A stretch of DNA of 64,000 nucleotides, from assembly GCF_039634365.2 (NCBI RefSeq), contig NZ_CP155079.2:62001-126000 (forward strand), in the 5' to 3' direction. The notes beneath the pieces are model-generated. The model searched no databases, was not told the origin of the DNA, and worked only from the letters and a program-made list of their open reading frames with translations. Each line of letters starts with the position of its first letter. Position 1 is the first letter of the stretch. Below are positions 16,448 through 24,838 of the stretch, in pieces. A program made the position numbers and the translations under genes. This stretch comes from Mucilaginibacter sp. PAMB04168 (lineage in GTDB: Bacteria > Bacteroidota > Bacteroidia > Sphingobacteriales > Sphingobacteriaceae).

Positions 16448-17509
16448 ATGGCACAAGAACAAGACATCCAACAACAGGAAAAGAAAAAGCCTAATAGGGT
16501 TATTCCTATTATACTGGGCATTATCGTAATAGCCGGATTAATTTTCGGTGTAAAAGAATATATCTACTCTACCAAACACGAAGACACCGACGATGCGCAA
16601 ATTGATGCAGACATAAGCCCGGTAGTAGCCCGTGTAGGCGGTTATGTAGACAGTATTTATTTTGAAGACAATCAGCACGTTCAAAAAGGACAGGAATTGG
16701 TTAAAATTGACGACCGCGATTACAACGTGAAATTAGAGCAGGCACAGGCCGCACAACAAGGTGCAGGTGCAACTGTAGGCGTAAGCGAATCGCAGATTTA
16801 TGCCACTGCAGCTAATTCAGCAAGCGCTAAGGCTCAGGTTACTTCGGCTGCTGCCCGTTTAGAGAAAATGCAAAAGGATTATGCCCGTTACGCTAATCTG
16901 ATTAAAGACGGCTCTATTACGCAGCAACAATTTGATCAGGCTAAATCTGATCTAGACGTAGCCCGCGCTAACTATCAGGCAGCTGTTGACCAATATAAAG
17001 CTGCTCAGCAACAAGTAGGCACAACCCGTAACCAGTTAAAAGTTACCAATACCGGTGTTAACCAGCGCCAGGCCGACGTTGACTTTGCTAAGCTGCAGTT
17101 AACTTATACAACCATTAAAGCTCCTGCAAGCGGTATCACCTCTAAAAAGAGCGTACAATTGGGCCAGTTGGTACAAGCAGGTCAAACTTTGTTCTCGGTA
17201 GTAAACGATAACAGCTTATATGTTACCGCTAACTTTAAAGAGACCCAGTTAGAGCACTTACGCAATGGACAAAAAGTGAAAATTGAAGTTGATGCGTTCC
17301 CTGATCTGGAATTAGAGGGCTCAGTTTATAACTTCTCGCCTGCCACAGGTGCCCGTTTCTCTCTGCTGCCTCCTGATAATGCTACTGGTAACTTTGTAAA
17401 AGTTGTACAACGTGTACCGGTTAAAATTAAAATAAACGGCAATAAAGAAACTTTAGATAAGCTGCGCGCCGGCATGAGCGTAAACGTTTCGGTTTCTATA
17501 AAAGACTAA
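16448..17509 (+). CDS. HlyD/EmrA-type membrane fusion protein
   Basis: 353 residues. One N-terminal TM helix (VIPIILGIIVIAGLIFGV) anchors it in the inner membrane. The biotinyl-lipoyl halves are VVARVGGYVDSIYFEDNQHVQKGQELVKID and IKAPASGITSKKSVQLGQLVQAGQTLFSVV, separated by a coiled-coil hairpin (about 90-210). It bridges the DHA2 transporter and the TolC-like channel across the periplasm. It sits 29 bases after the channel gene and 6 bases before the transporter gene, forming an EmrA-EmrB-TolC type system. Confidence 0.95.
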   Translation: MAQEQDIQQQEKKKPNRVIPIILGIIVIAGLIFGVKEYIYSTKHEDTDDAQIDADISPVVARVGGYVDSIYFEDNQHVQKGQELVKIDDRDYNVKLEQAQAAQQGAGATVGVSESQIYATAANSASAKAQVTSAAARLEKMQKDYARYANLIKDGSITQQQFDQAKSDLDVARANYQAAVDQYKAAQQQVGTTRNQLKVTNTGVNQRQADVDFAKLQLTYTTIKAPASGITSKKSVQLGQLVQAGQTLFSVVNDNSLYVTANFKETQLEHLRNGQKVKIEVDAFPDLELEGSVYNFSPATGARFSLLPPDNATGNFVKVVQRVPVKIKINGNKETLDKLRAGMSVNVSVSIKD

Positions 17510-17515
17510 TTTATA

Positions 17516-19063
17516 ATGGCAGAAGTAGGATTTAAAAAGTGGATCATTACCATCACGGTAATTACAGCTTCGCTACTGGAGCTGATTGATACCACCATTG
17601 TAAACGTATCCTTGCCAACGATACAAGGTAACTTGGGTGCCACGTTAGAAGACGTAGCCTGGATTACCACCGGTTATGCGGTAGCTAACGTAATCATCCT
17701 GCCTATGTCGGGCTGGTTAGGTAGCTTTTTTGGCCGTAAAAATTATTTTCTGGCTTCTATCGTCATCTTTACCATCGCCTCGTTTTTGTGCGGTAACGCT
17801 ACTACACTAACCGAGCTAATCCTGTTCCGTATTTTGCAGGGTATGGCCGGTGGTGGGCTAATATCAACCTCGCAGGCTATCTTGTTAGAAACCTGGCCCC
17901 GCGAGCAAGTGGGTACGGCTACTGCCTTGTTTGGTTTAGGTGCGGTTGTTGGCCCTACAGTAGGCCCAACCATTGGTGGTTACATAACCGACCATTACTC
18001 ATGGCCCTGGATATTTTATGTAAATATACCGGTAGGTATATTGGCAGCCATATTTACCATTATGTATGTAAGGCCCACCGCACCCGAGGGGCGCAATAAG
18101 CCTATCGACTGGTGGGGCATTGCATTGTTGGCCATAGCGGTTGGCAGTTTACAAACCATTTTGGAAAAGGGTGAATCGGAAGATTGGTTTGCTACACCGT
18201 ACATTACAGCGCTTACAGCAACTTCAATAGTTGGCGTATTGCTGTTTATATGGCGCGAAATGAGTACCGACCACCCCATTGTGAACTTTAAGATCATGCG
18301 GCACCGGAGTTTTTCCATTGGGATGTTCACCTCTTTCATTTTGGGCTTCGGCTTGTATGGTTCGGTATTCGTGTTCCCGGTATTTTGTCAGGCATTGTTA
18401 GGCTTTTCAGCCCAGCAAACAGGGGAGTTGCTCTTCCCAGGTGGATTATTTACCATATTTATGATGCCTTTTGTGGGCAGGATGTTAAATAAAGGTGTGC
18501 CGGCGCAGTTTATGGCAACGGTTGGTATGTTCCTGTTCTTTGTGTTTACCCACATCCTGAGCAACTCAACGCTGCAAACCGGCGAAAGTGATTTCTTTTG
18601 GCCGCTGGCTATACGCGGTGTAGGTATGGCGTTACTGTTCGTACCGTTAACTACACTGGCTATATCAGATCTTAAAGGCGCCGAAATTGGACAGGGTGCT
18701 GGTTTGAACAATATGATGCGCCAATTAGGCGGTTCATTCGGTATTGCAGCATTAACTACGCTAATTCACATACGGCAGCAAGGGCATCGTAATAACTTAC
18801 TGATTAACATTAATCAGTATAACCCGGCGTTTAATGAGCGGTTGCAAGGTATGATTCATAACTTCATGGCGCATGGCCGCTCGTTGATGGATGCAACCAA
18901 GATGGCTTATGCCTCAATGGAAGGAACGATTACCCGCCAGGCTATGCTTTTAACGTATGATGATGCTTATTGGCTTACCGGTTTAGTAATGTTGTTCTCT
19001 ATACCGCTATTATACCTGCAGCCATTCAAAAAGAATTTGAAGCCCGCTGCAGATGTGCACTAA
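17516..19063 (+). CDS. DHA2-family (EmrB/QacA type) multidrug transporter
   Basis: 515 residues with about 14 hydrophobic helices, as in DHA2 transporters. Motif D1 and motif C are readable: LLELIDTTIVNVSLPTI in TM1 and GLGAVVGPTVGPTIGGYI in TM5. It is a proton-drug antiporter of the inner membrane, coupled through the HlyD-like protein to the TolC-like channel. Last gene of the TetR-controlled operon, followed by a hairpin at 19070-19100. Substrates cannot be predicted; amphiphilic drugs, bile-like compounds or phenolics are typical. Confidence 0.95.
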   Translation: MAEVGFKKWIITITVITASLLELIDTTIVNVSLPTIQGNLGATLEDVAWITTGYAVANVIILPMSGWLGSFFGRKNYFLASIVIFTIASFLCGNATTLTELILFRILQGMAGGGLISTSQAILLETWPREQVGTATALFGLGAVVGPTVGPTIGGYITDHYSWPWIFYVNIPVGILAAIFTIMYVRPTAPEGRNKPIDWWGIALLAIAVGSLQTILEKGESEDWFATPYITALTATSIVGVLLFIWREMSTDHPIVNFKIMRHRSFSIGMFTSFILGFGLYGSVFVFPVFCQALLGFSAQQTGELLFPGGLFTIFMMPFVGRMLNKGVPAQFMATVGMFLFFVFTHILSNSTLQTGESDFFWPLAIRGVGMALLFVPLTTLAISDLKGAEIGQGAGLNNMMRQLGGSFGIAALTTLIHIRQQGHRNNLLININQYNPAFNERLQGMIHNFMAHGRSLMDATKMAYASMEGTITRQAMLLTYDDAYWLTGLVMLFSIPLLYLQPFKKNLKPAADVH

Positions 19064-19069
19064 ATAACA

Positions 19070-19100
19070 AAAGCCGTTCTGGAGTCAGCAGAACGGCTTT
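19070..19100 (+). terminator. Hairpin ending the efflux operon
   Basis: Twelve-base perfect arms AAAGCCGTTCTG and CAGAACGGCTTT with a 7-base loop; only a short T tract follows. The rest of the gap to 19245 shows no gene. Confidence 0.65.
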
Positions 19101-19245
19101 AAGTACAATTAAATTGTTTTTTGTATTACCCTTAAGGCAGTAATTTTAGAGGGTTGAATTTTAAAATTACCTTGCGCCCTAAGTGTGTTTAATCTTGCTT
19201 CTAATTTAAGGAACCCTTTAATTAAAAGCAAACTTTTTTAAATAA

Positions 19246-19288
19246 AAAATAAAAGGGCAGATAAATCAATTATCTGCCCTTTTATTTT
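19246..19288. terminator. Bidirectional terminator
   Basis: Nineteen-base perfect arms (19246-19264 and 19270-19288) with GGGCAGATAA/TTATCTGCCC cores, flanked by A and T runs on both sides. It probably ends the AhpD-like transcript on the minus strand. Confidence 0.8.
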
Positions 19289-19300
19289 AGTTGTAAATAT

Positions 19301-19885
19301 TTAGAATATAATCTTACCAGTGGCAGTAACTAATGATGCAATACGTACCGCATCAAAAATGCGCTCTTCGGTAGTTCCTAACTTAATTAACGAATCTTCA
19401 TGTGCGTTAACGCACATTTCGCAACCGTTAACAGCCGAAATAGCCAGGCTCATCAACTCAAAAAACTCTTTACCGGTTACAGGCTTCATCATCAGCTGCA
19501 TGCGTATGCGTGCAGGTATCTGTGTGTATTTCTCCTTTTGTGTGAAGTGACGGAAACGGTAAAAGATGTTGTTTGATGCCAGTAATGATGCGCAGCCAGC
19601 GGCTTCACCGGTTTCTGCGGCTGTAGCACCCTGCTCTTCAGCGTATTTAGTGAAGTACTGGGTTAACGGTTTGTTATTATTGTTTATAGCCGTACTTAAA
19701 GCAATTAAAGCGCACTCTTTGGTGTTTAAATGCTCAGAAGTTAAGGTGCTGGTCAGGTTCAGTTTTAAATCGCGCAGGTAGCGTGATTCGCCTTTCTCAA
19801 GCAGCGTTAAACTTTCTGTACGGTAATCTTTGTCTACAGCAACGCTTTGCAGTAATTCTTCTATGATATCGGTGCTTTCGCTCAT
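19301..19885 (-). CDS. AhpD-like carboxymuconolactone decarboxylase-family protein
   Basis: 194 residues from the ATG at 19885. The CxxC redox centre and following His are in AVNGCEMCVNAHEDSLIKLG, the E-x-x-C-x-x-C-x3-H signature of AhpD alkylhydroperoxidase proteins. AhpD-type enzymes reduce peroxides or recycle peroxiredoxins. The gene lies 75 bases downstream of the 2-Cys peroxiredoxin gene on the same strand, with a hairpin between, which supports a working pair for peroxide defence. The upstream in-frame ATG at 19921 sits in that hairpin and is less likely. Confidence 0.88.
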   Translation of the reverse strand: MSESTDIIEELLQSVAVDKDYRTESLTLLEKGESRYLRDLKLNLTSTLTSEHLNTKECALIALSTAINNNNKPLTQYFTKYAEEQGATAAETGEAAGCASLLASNNIFYRFRHFTQKEKYTQIPARIRMQLMMKPVTGKEFFELMSLAISAVNGCEMCVNAHEDSLIKLGTTEERIFDAVRIASLVTATGKIIF

Positions 19886-19919
19886 TTTCGTATTTAATTT
19901 AGAATGGATTAAAAACAAC

Positions 19920-19950
19920 AATCCCCGTAATGAGATACATTACGGGGATT
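19920..19950 (-). terminator. Intergenic hairpin between peroxiredoxin and AhpD-like genes
   Basis: Perfect 12-base arms AATCCCCGTAAT and ATTACGGGGATT with a 7-base loop. On the minus strand it is followed by a few Ts, so it may partly terminate or stabilise the peroxiredoxin transcript. Confidence 0.6.
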
Positions 19951-19960
19951 AATTATAGTG

Positions 19961-20506
19961 TTATGCAGTTAATGTTTCCTGACCTTTTTCCCAGTTACAA
20001 GGGCAAAGCTCGTCAGTTTGTAAACCGTCTAATACACGTAAAACTTCTTTAACGTTACGGCCAACGTTCAGGTCGTTAACACAAACCCAACGTACAACAC
20101 CAGTAGGATCGATAATGAAAGTAGCACGGTAAGCGATTTTTTCGGTAGGCTCTAAAATACCCAGATCTTCAGCTAATGATTTAGAAGTATCAGCCAGCAT
20201 TGGGAATTTCAGGTCACGTAAATCATCATGATTTTTTCTCCAGGCTGCGTGTACAAACTCAGAGTCGGTAGAAGCACCGATTAAACGAGCGTCGCGGTCG
20301 CGGAACTCACCGTAATTTTTGTTAAACTCAGCGATCTCAGTAGGGCAAACAAAAGTAAAGTCTTTTGGCCACCAGAACATTACAGTCCAAACGTTATCAT
20401 CGTTTATCAAAAAATCAGAAGTTATGTCTTCAAACTCTTTTCCTTTTTCAATGCTAACTACAGCTTTTTTATTAAAAGAAGGAAATTTTTCACCAACTGT
20501 TATCAT
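19961..20506 (-). CDS. 2-Cys peroxiredoxin (AhpC/Prx1 type)
   Basis: 181 residues. The peroxidatic Cys lies in VMFWWPKDFTFVCPTEIAEF and the resolving Cys near the C-terminus in DELCPCNWEKGQ. It reduces hydrogen peroxide and organic peroxides in the cytosol, with the nearby AhpD-like CxxC protein as likely reductant; no AhpF is in the window. A TATATTTG box on the minus strand (20532-20539) lies 26 bases before the ATG. Confidence 0.96.
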   Translation of the reverse strand: MITVGEKFPSFNKKAVVSIEKGKEFEDITSDFLINDDNVWTVMFWWPKDFTFVCPTEIAEFNKNYGEFRDRDARLIGASTDSEFVHAAWRKNHDDLRDLKFPMLADTSKSLAEDLGILEPTEKIAYRATFIIDPTGVVRWVCVNDLNVGRNVKEVLRVLDGLQTDELCPCNWEKGQETLTA

Positions 20507-20531
20507 AATGTATCTTTTGTTAGATTTTTTA

Positions 20532-20539
20532 CAAATATA
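20532..20539 (-). promoter_or_regulatory. -7 promoter box (TATATTTG) of the peroxiredoxin gene
   Basis: Matches TAnnTTTG on the minus strand; the -33 TTG is not evident. Confidence 0.45.
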
Positions 20540-20661
20540 AGGAAGATTAGTTGGTTGCAGTATTTTTTTAATTGATGTTGTATAGCTTTTGTCTATATAT
20601 AATTTGATTTTTATAGTCGTCTGAAATAAATCTAAAGCTGAGTTATTTTGTTGCTTACATT

Positions 20662-21165
20662 ATGAACGAAACGGAGTTTTTAGCGCTGAAACAACAATAC
20701 AAACCTAATAAGGTAGAGATCCTTTTTATTGCCGATGGCATGCCGGTTAACAACAGATATTTCTACCTCAAAAACTCTAGTATGTTCAGGGCGGTAAAAG
20801 ACGCTTTTACGCAGGCCTTTGGCGACTTTGATTCTAATGACGGATTTTTGACGGCCTTTCAGGAAATGGGGGCCTACTTTGATAGCCTAACGGTAGAGCC
20901 TATCAAATATCTGCCACCTAAGGAGCAAACTATTGCCCGGCAAAAAGGGGTTCAGCCGCTGGCAGACAGGATTGCTGAAATGCAACCTCGCCTGGTAATC
21001 ATCTCATTAAAAACAATAGAAAAGTATGCCCGGGAAGCCATTCACTTATCGGGTGTTAACTCTATCGAGCATGTTGCCGTTACACCATTTCCGGTTAAAA
21101 GTATGGCGAATGTGAACAACTGCATTAACGGAATAATTACTGCGCTAAAGGCGGTAGATTGGTAG
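20662..21165 (+). CDS. Unassigned protein, possibly uracil-DNA-glycosylase-like fold
   Basis: 167 residues, cytosolic, no TM or signal. The pattern VEILFIADGMPVNNRYFYLKN followed by FRAVKDAFTQAFG, an acidic LTVEPIKYLPP segment and a strand PRLVIISLKTIEKYARE resembles the UDG-like alpha/beta layout. The catalytic water-activating motif of true UDGs is not obvious. I do not assign a reaction. It is a single gene, divergent from the peroxiredoxin, followed by a small TCAAGC-AG-GCTTGA hairpin at 21174-21187. Confidence 0.65.
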   Translation: MNETEFLALKQQYKPNKVEILFIADGMPVNNRYFYLKNSSMFRAVKDAFTQAFGDFDSNDGFLTAFQEMGAYFDSLTVEPIKYLPPKEQTIARQKGVQPLADRIAEMQPRLVIISLKTIEKYAREAIHLSGVNSIEHVAVTPFPVKSMANVNNCINGIITALKAVDW

Positions 21166-21289
21166 GAACAATTCAAGCAGGCTTGATCCTAATTATTATA
21201 ATGGACAGTTACGCATCAATCGATCACGGTTCACCCTTCCTAGTAAGCTGTGAATTGCTATTATTTTATCGGTGCCCAAGATCCTAACA

Positions 21290-21323
21290 AAAAAAAGCCC
21301 GGCTCTCAATAAGAACCGGGCAA
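21290..21323 (-). terminator. Terminator of the small membrane protein gene
   Basis: On the minus strand GCCCGGTTCT pairs with AGAGCCGGGC (one G-T pair) around TATTG, followed by eight Ts. Confidence 0.8.
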
Positions 21324-21350
21324 CTATGACTAACTAAACTAAAAAATATG

Positions 21351-21530
21351 CTAAAATAATTCTGGGCGTGATACTGGCCCGGCCTGCTCTGTACCCATAG
21401 CACCCATTACACCAAATATGGCTGCAAATGCCAGTAGTGAGTGAATCAAATCAGTTGCATTATATACAAATACGCTAACAGCCCATCCGGTAAGGCATAT
21501 AGCCGCTGTTAAAAAAAATAATATTCTCAT
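21351..21530 (-). CDS. Small hydrophobic protein, lmo0937/DUF5670-like
   Basis: 59 residues with two TM segments: MRILFFLTAAICLTGWAVSV and LIHSLLAFAAIFGVMGAM, the layout of the short lmo0937/DUF5670 membrane proteins often linked to stress. A strong terminator follows at 21290-21323, supporting a real transcribed gene. The second of two adjacent ATG codons (21530) is used; 21533 is equally possible. Confidence 0.65.
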   Translation of the reverse strand: MRILFFLTAAICLTGWAVSVFVYNATDLIHSLLAFAAIFGVMGAMGTEQAGPVSRPELF

Positions 21531-21624
21531 CATGATAATAGCCCCCTTGTTTTTTATAGATAGATGCTCTATTGTACGGGCATAATCTTAAACAGGTTGC
21601 TATTATTTTAATTTTTTTGCCGAA

Positions 21625-23424
21625 TTATATTTTTAGCCATTTTTTGCGTACCGCCAGTTGTTGTGGTGTAAGGTCGGTGCGGCTTTGTATGTTGTACCTA
21701 ACAATAGTGCTTTTTAACAAGGTTACCGGTATTACCAGCGGAAGCCCATCGCGTATTACGGCTACCTGTACTCGGTCTCCAACTTGCTTACCCGGTATCA
21801 GGTTCTTAGGGTCGGTTGCAGGTATACCGTCAATTGATACCAGCTCATCGTTCACGTTAACGCCGTCCACCCAGGCCGATGTACCACGCAAAACTCCGCT
21901 TACTTTTAATCGGCCGCCGGCCAGCGCTACGGTGCGAATACCCAGATCAGGCTGGTTCAGGTTCTCGTTTTCGTTAAAGAGATGGTAGCCGGCATATGCC
22001 AGATACTTATTATAATCCAGCGGCTCTACACCATTGATGTATTTACGGTAAAAGTCGTCCATTTTTTTGCCGGCAAACTTTTCTACCGCAGCTTTAAATT
22101 CAGCGTCGGTGTAGCCGCGTTTTTTTACTTTGTAATACTCGTTATACATATAGCGCATCACATCATCTAATGATTGCCTGCCGTTAGTGGCATTTATGAT
22201 TTCCAGGTCCATCATCATGCCAATTACCGAGCCCTTGTTGTAGTATGAAATACTGGTGTTAATGGTGTTTTCATCGGGGCGGTAACTTTTTATCCAAGCA
22301 TCAAAGCTGGCTTGCGAAAGGGGCTGTATTTTAGTGCCAGGCGTGTTTTCAATAATTCCAAAATCACCGGTAAGTGCCGTAAAGTAATGATCAACCGGGA
22401 ACAGCTGCGTACGCCTTACTATTAGGTTGTCGTAATAAGCGGTAAAACCTTCGGCAATCCACAGGTTGGTGGTATAATTCTCGTTATCATAGTCAAACGG
22501 ACCTAAAGCAATTGGGCGCAGGCGCTTAACGTTCCACAAATGGAAATGCTCATGCGCTACCAGGCTTAAAAAGCCTTCATAAGTCGACTCTTTAGCGTAT
22601 CCATCACGTGCAGCACCCAAAACGGTAGAACTTAAATGTTCCAGGCCTCCGCTGCCTTTGGCATAGTTATGCACAATAAAAACATAGCGCTTGTTAGGGT
22701 TTTCGCCAAATATGGCTACTTCCTCGGCAATTACTTTGGCCATGTCTTTCTTTAAGCGTTCGGCGTCATAATTAGCCTCTCCATACATAGCTACCTCGTA
22801 GTGCGTATCGCCTACTTTAAAATCAAATACATCCTGTGTACCTACTTCAATTGGCGAGTCGAACAGAATATCATAGTTGGGCGATTTAACCGTGAACGGA
22901 TCATTATTCACCATCTCCAAACTGGTTGATACTTTATTCCAGTTTTTGTAAGGTTTAATTTTAATGGTTGATGGCAGGTTAAGACCACCTTCGGGGTAAA
23001 AGAACATGCCAGAGGTAGACAGGAATGCGTGCGTTACATCAATAAACGCCGTACGTACCGATATCTCGAAGGCATAAAAGCGATATTTTACTTTTACTGA
23101 TGATAAGCCCTGGGTGTTTAGCTGCCAGACATTTTTACGGGTTTTGGTTACACTAACTGGCTTGCTGCCGCTTTGTGCCGTAAACGATTCCACGTTTTTA
23201 GAAAACTCACGGACAAGGTAGGAGCCGGGTGTCCATACCGGTAATTTCAGGTTCAGCTTACTTTGCGCCAGGCCCTTGATCTCCATTTCAATATCAGCAT
23301 AATGTGCCTGTGCTTCGGGAAAACTAACGGTATAGGCTATTTGCAGCGTACCCGCTGCCTGGCTTGTTGTGCTCATGAGTACAAAATAAAATAAAACAAG
23401 AATATTCAGTTGCCACTTTTTCAT
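21625..23424 (-). CDS. Secreted M61-family metallopeptidase with PDZ domain
   Basis: 599 residues. A signal peptide (to about residue 23, TTSQAAG) is followed by an N-terminal beta domain, a gluzincin catalytic domain with HExxH in LVAHEHFHLWNVKRLRP (near residue 290) and downstream Glu in WIAEGFTAYYDNL, and a C-terminal PDZ-like domain (GVLRGTSAWVDGVNVNDELVSIDG). This is the M61 glycyl-aminopeptidase-like architecture. It acts in the periplasm or outside the cell. It is monocistronic and divergent from the RND operon. Confidence 0.95.
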   Translation of the reverse strand: MKKWQLNILVLFYFVLMSTTSQAAGTLQIAYTVSFPEAQAHYADIEMEIKGLAQSKLNLKLPVWTPGSYLVREFSKNVESFTAQSGSKPVSVTKTRKNVWQLNTQGLSSVKVKYRFYAFEISVRTAFIDVTHAFLSTSGMFFYPEGGLNLPSTIKIKPYKNWNKVSTSLEMVNNDPFTVKSPNYDILFDSPIEVGTQDVFDFKVGDTHYEVAMYGEANYDAERLKKDMAKVIAEEVAIFGENPNKRYVFIVHNYAKGSGGLEHLSSTVLGAARDGYAKESTYEGFLSLVAHEHFHLWNVKRLRPIALGPFDYDNENYTTNLWIAEGFTAYYDNLIVRRTQLFPVDHYFTALTGDFGIIENTPGTKIQPLSQASFDAWIKSYRPDENTINTSISYYNKGSVIGMMMDLEIINATNGRQSLDDVMRYMYNEYYKVKKRGYTDAEFKAAVEKFAGKKMDDFYRKYINGVEPLDYNKYLAYAGYHLFNENENLNQPDLGIRTVALAGGRLKVSGVLRGTSAWVDGVNVNDELVSIDGIPATDPKNLIPGKQVGDRVQVAVIRDGLPLVIPVTLLKSTIVRYNIQSRTDLTPQQLAVRKKWLKI

Positions 23425-23737
23425 GCCGCCAAAATAGAAAAATTTGGTGGCTAAGCTTTGTTTAAGCCTTCATATACAAGTTGTAAAATGGTTGATACAT
23501 ACATCGGGAGTTAGTAATAACGGCTTATTTTGCCTGTTAGTTAAGGTATAAACACAATCAGCCCTTATTTCGTACGCATATTTATTTTCATTATAAATTG
23601 TGTGCAATATAAATGTAGCATGTAAGCTAAACATGGCATTTACCAAATTTATAAAACGGAAGGTTGTATGAATTTACCTAGCTAAAACAATTTTGAGATC
23701 ATTAAACACAAAAAAGCATACCGGTAATTATTAGTTC
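23425..23737. other. Gap between M61 gene and RND operon, no gene seen
   Basis: An AT-rich 313-base divergent intergenic region. I see no ORF, no clear TAnnTTTG box with correct spacing, and no strong inverted repeat. It presumably holds both promoters. Confidence 0.5.
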
Positions 23738-24829
23738 ATGAAGATCAGATACATAGTTTATATAGCAATAGCTTTGATTGTTGGTTACCTGGTTTACAAC
23801 AAACTTCATGGTGATAAGGGTAAGGAGGGGCAGGGCCAAGCCACCGGTGGTGCCGGCGGCGGTAAAGACGGTAAGCGCAAAGGCGGCCCTATACCGGTAA
23901 CTGTTCAAATAGTTAAGGATACGGTAATGACCAATACCATTAATTTAACCGGTACTGTTGACGCCAACGAGCGTGTTAATTTAATTAGCCAAACGGCCGG
24001 CAATATAACCGGCATCTACTTTACCGAAGGCGGGCACGTTACCAAGGGGCAGGTACTGGTGAAGGTATATGATCAGGATTTGCAGGCTACTTTAAAGCAA
24101 AACCAGTATCAAATTGCACTGGCAAAAGAAAACGAATACCGAAACCGCGTTTTGCTACAAAAGGAAGCTGTAAGCCGCCAGGAGTATGATACGTCTTTAT
24201 CGAGTTACAATACATTAAAAGCACAGGGCGATGTCATAAAGGCACAAATTGCCCGTACGGTGGTAAGAGCCCCCTTTAGCGGTGTAATTGGCTTGCGTAA
24301 TGTAAGCCCGGGCGGTTATCTGTCGCCCTCAACAGCGATTGCTACGCTGGTAAATACCGATCCAATGAAGGTGACGTTTTCGATACCCGAGCGTTACAGG
24401 TCGTTTGTAAAACCAGGCAGTAAAGTGAACTTTACCATTGCCAGTTCCCGCAACAACTTTTCGGCAACGGTTTATGCTATAGACCCCTCCGTTGACCCCT
24501 CAACCCGAACCGTTACGGTAAGGGCCCGGGCGGCTAATCCGCGCAACGAGATCACGGCCGGTGGTTTTGCAAAAATTAACCTGGTGCTGGAGCAATCGCC
24601 CCGCGCCATTATGGTACCTACCCAGTGCGTAGTGCCCGATCTTAAATCAAGCAAGGTATTTCTTGCCCGTAATGATACGGCCATAGCAGTACCGGTAAAA
24701 ACAGATAACCGTACCGATGTTGCCATTGAGGTAACCGAGGGTTTAAAGCCCGGCGATAGCTTAATCGTATCGGGTATTATCCAGATGCGCCCTAAGGTGC
24801 CGTTAAAAATTATTAAAGTTCTTCATTAA
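23738..24829 (+). CDS. RND efflux periplasmic adaptor (MFP)
   Basis: 363 residues. An N-terminal anchor helix (IRYIVYIAIALIVGYLVY) is followed by a Gly/Lys-rich linker (about 28-52), lipoyl halves (AGNITGIYFTEGGHVTKGQVLVKV and VVRAPFSGVIGLRNVSPGGYL), a short hairpin and a beta-barrel domain. It connects the RND pump 9 bases downstream to the TolC-like channel. The Gly-rich linker after the anchor is somewhat unusual. Drug range is unknown. Confidence 0.95.
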   Translation: MKIRYIVYIAIALIVGYLVYNKLHGDKGKEGQGQATGGAGGGKDGKRKGGPIPVTVQIVKDTVMTNTINLTGTVDANERVNLISQTAGNITGIYFTEGGHVTKGQVLVKVYDQDLQATLKQNQYQIALAKENEYRNRVLLQKEAVSRQEYDTSLSSYNTLKAQGDVIKAQIARTVVRAPFSGVIGLRNVSPGGYLSPSTAIATLVNTDPMKVTFSIPERYRSFVKPGSKVNFTIASSRNNFSATVYAIDPSVDPSTRTVTVRARAANPRNEITAGGFAKINLVLEQSPRAIMVPTQCVVPDLKSSKVFLARNDTAIAVPVKTDNRTDVAIEVTEGLKPGDSLIVSGIIQMRPKVPLKIIKVLH

Positions 24830-24838
24830 GCATATTCA

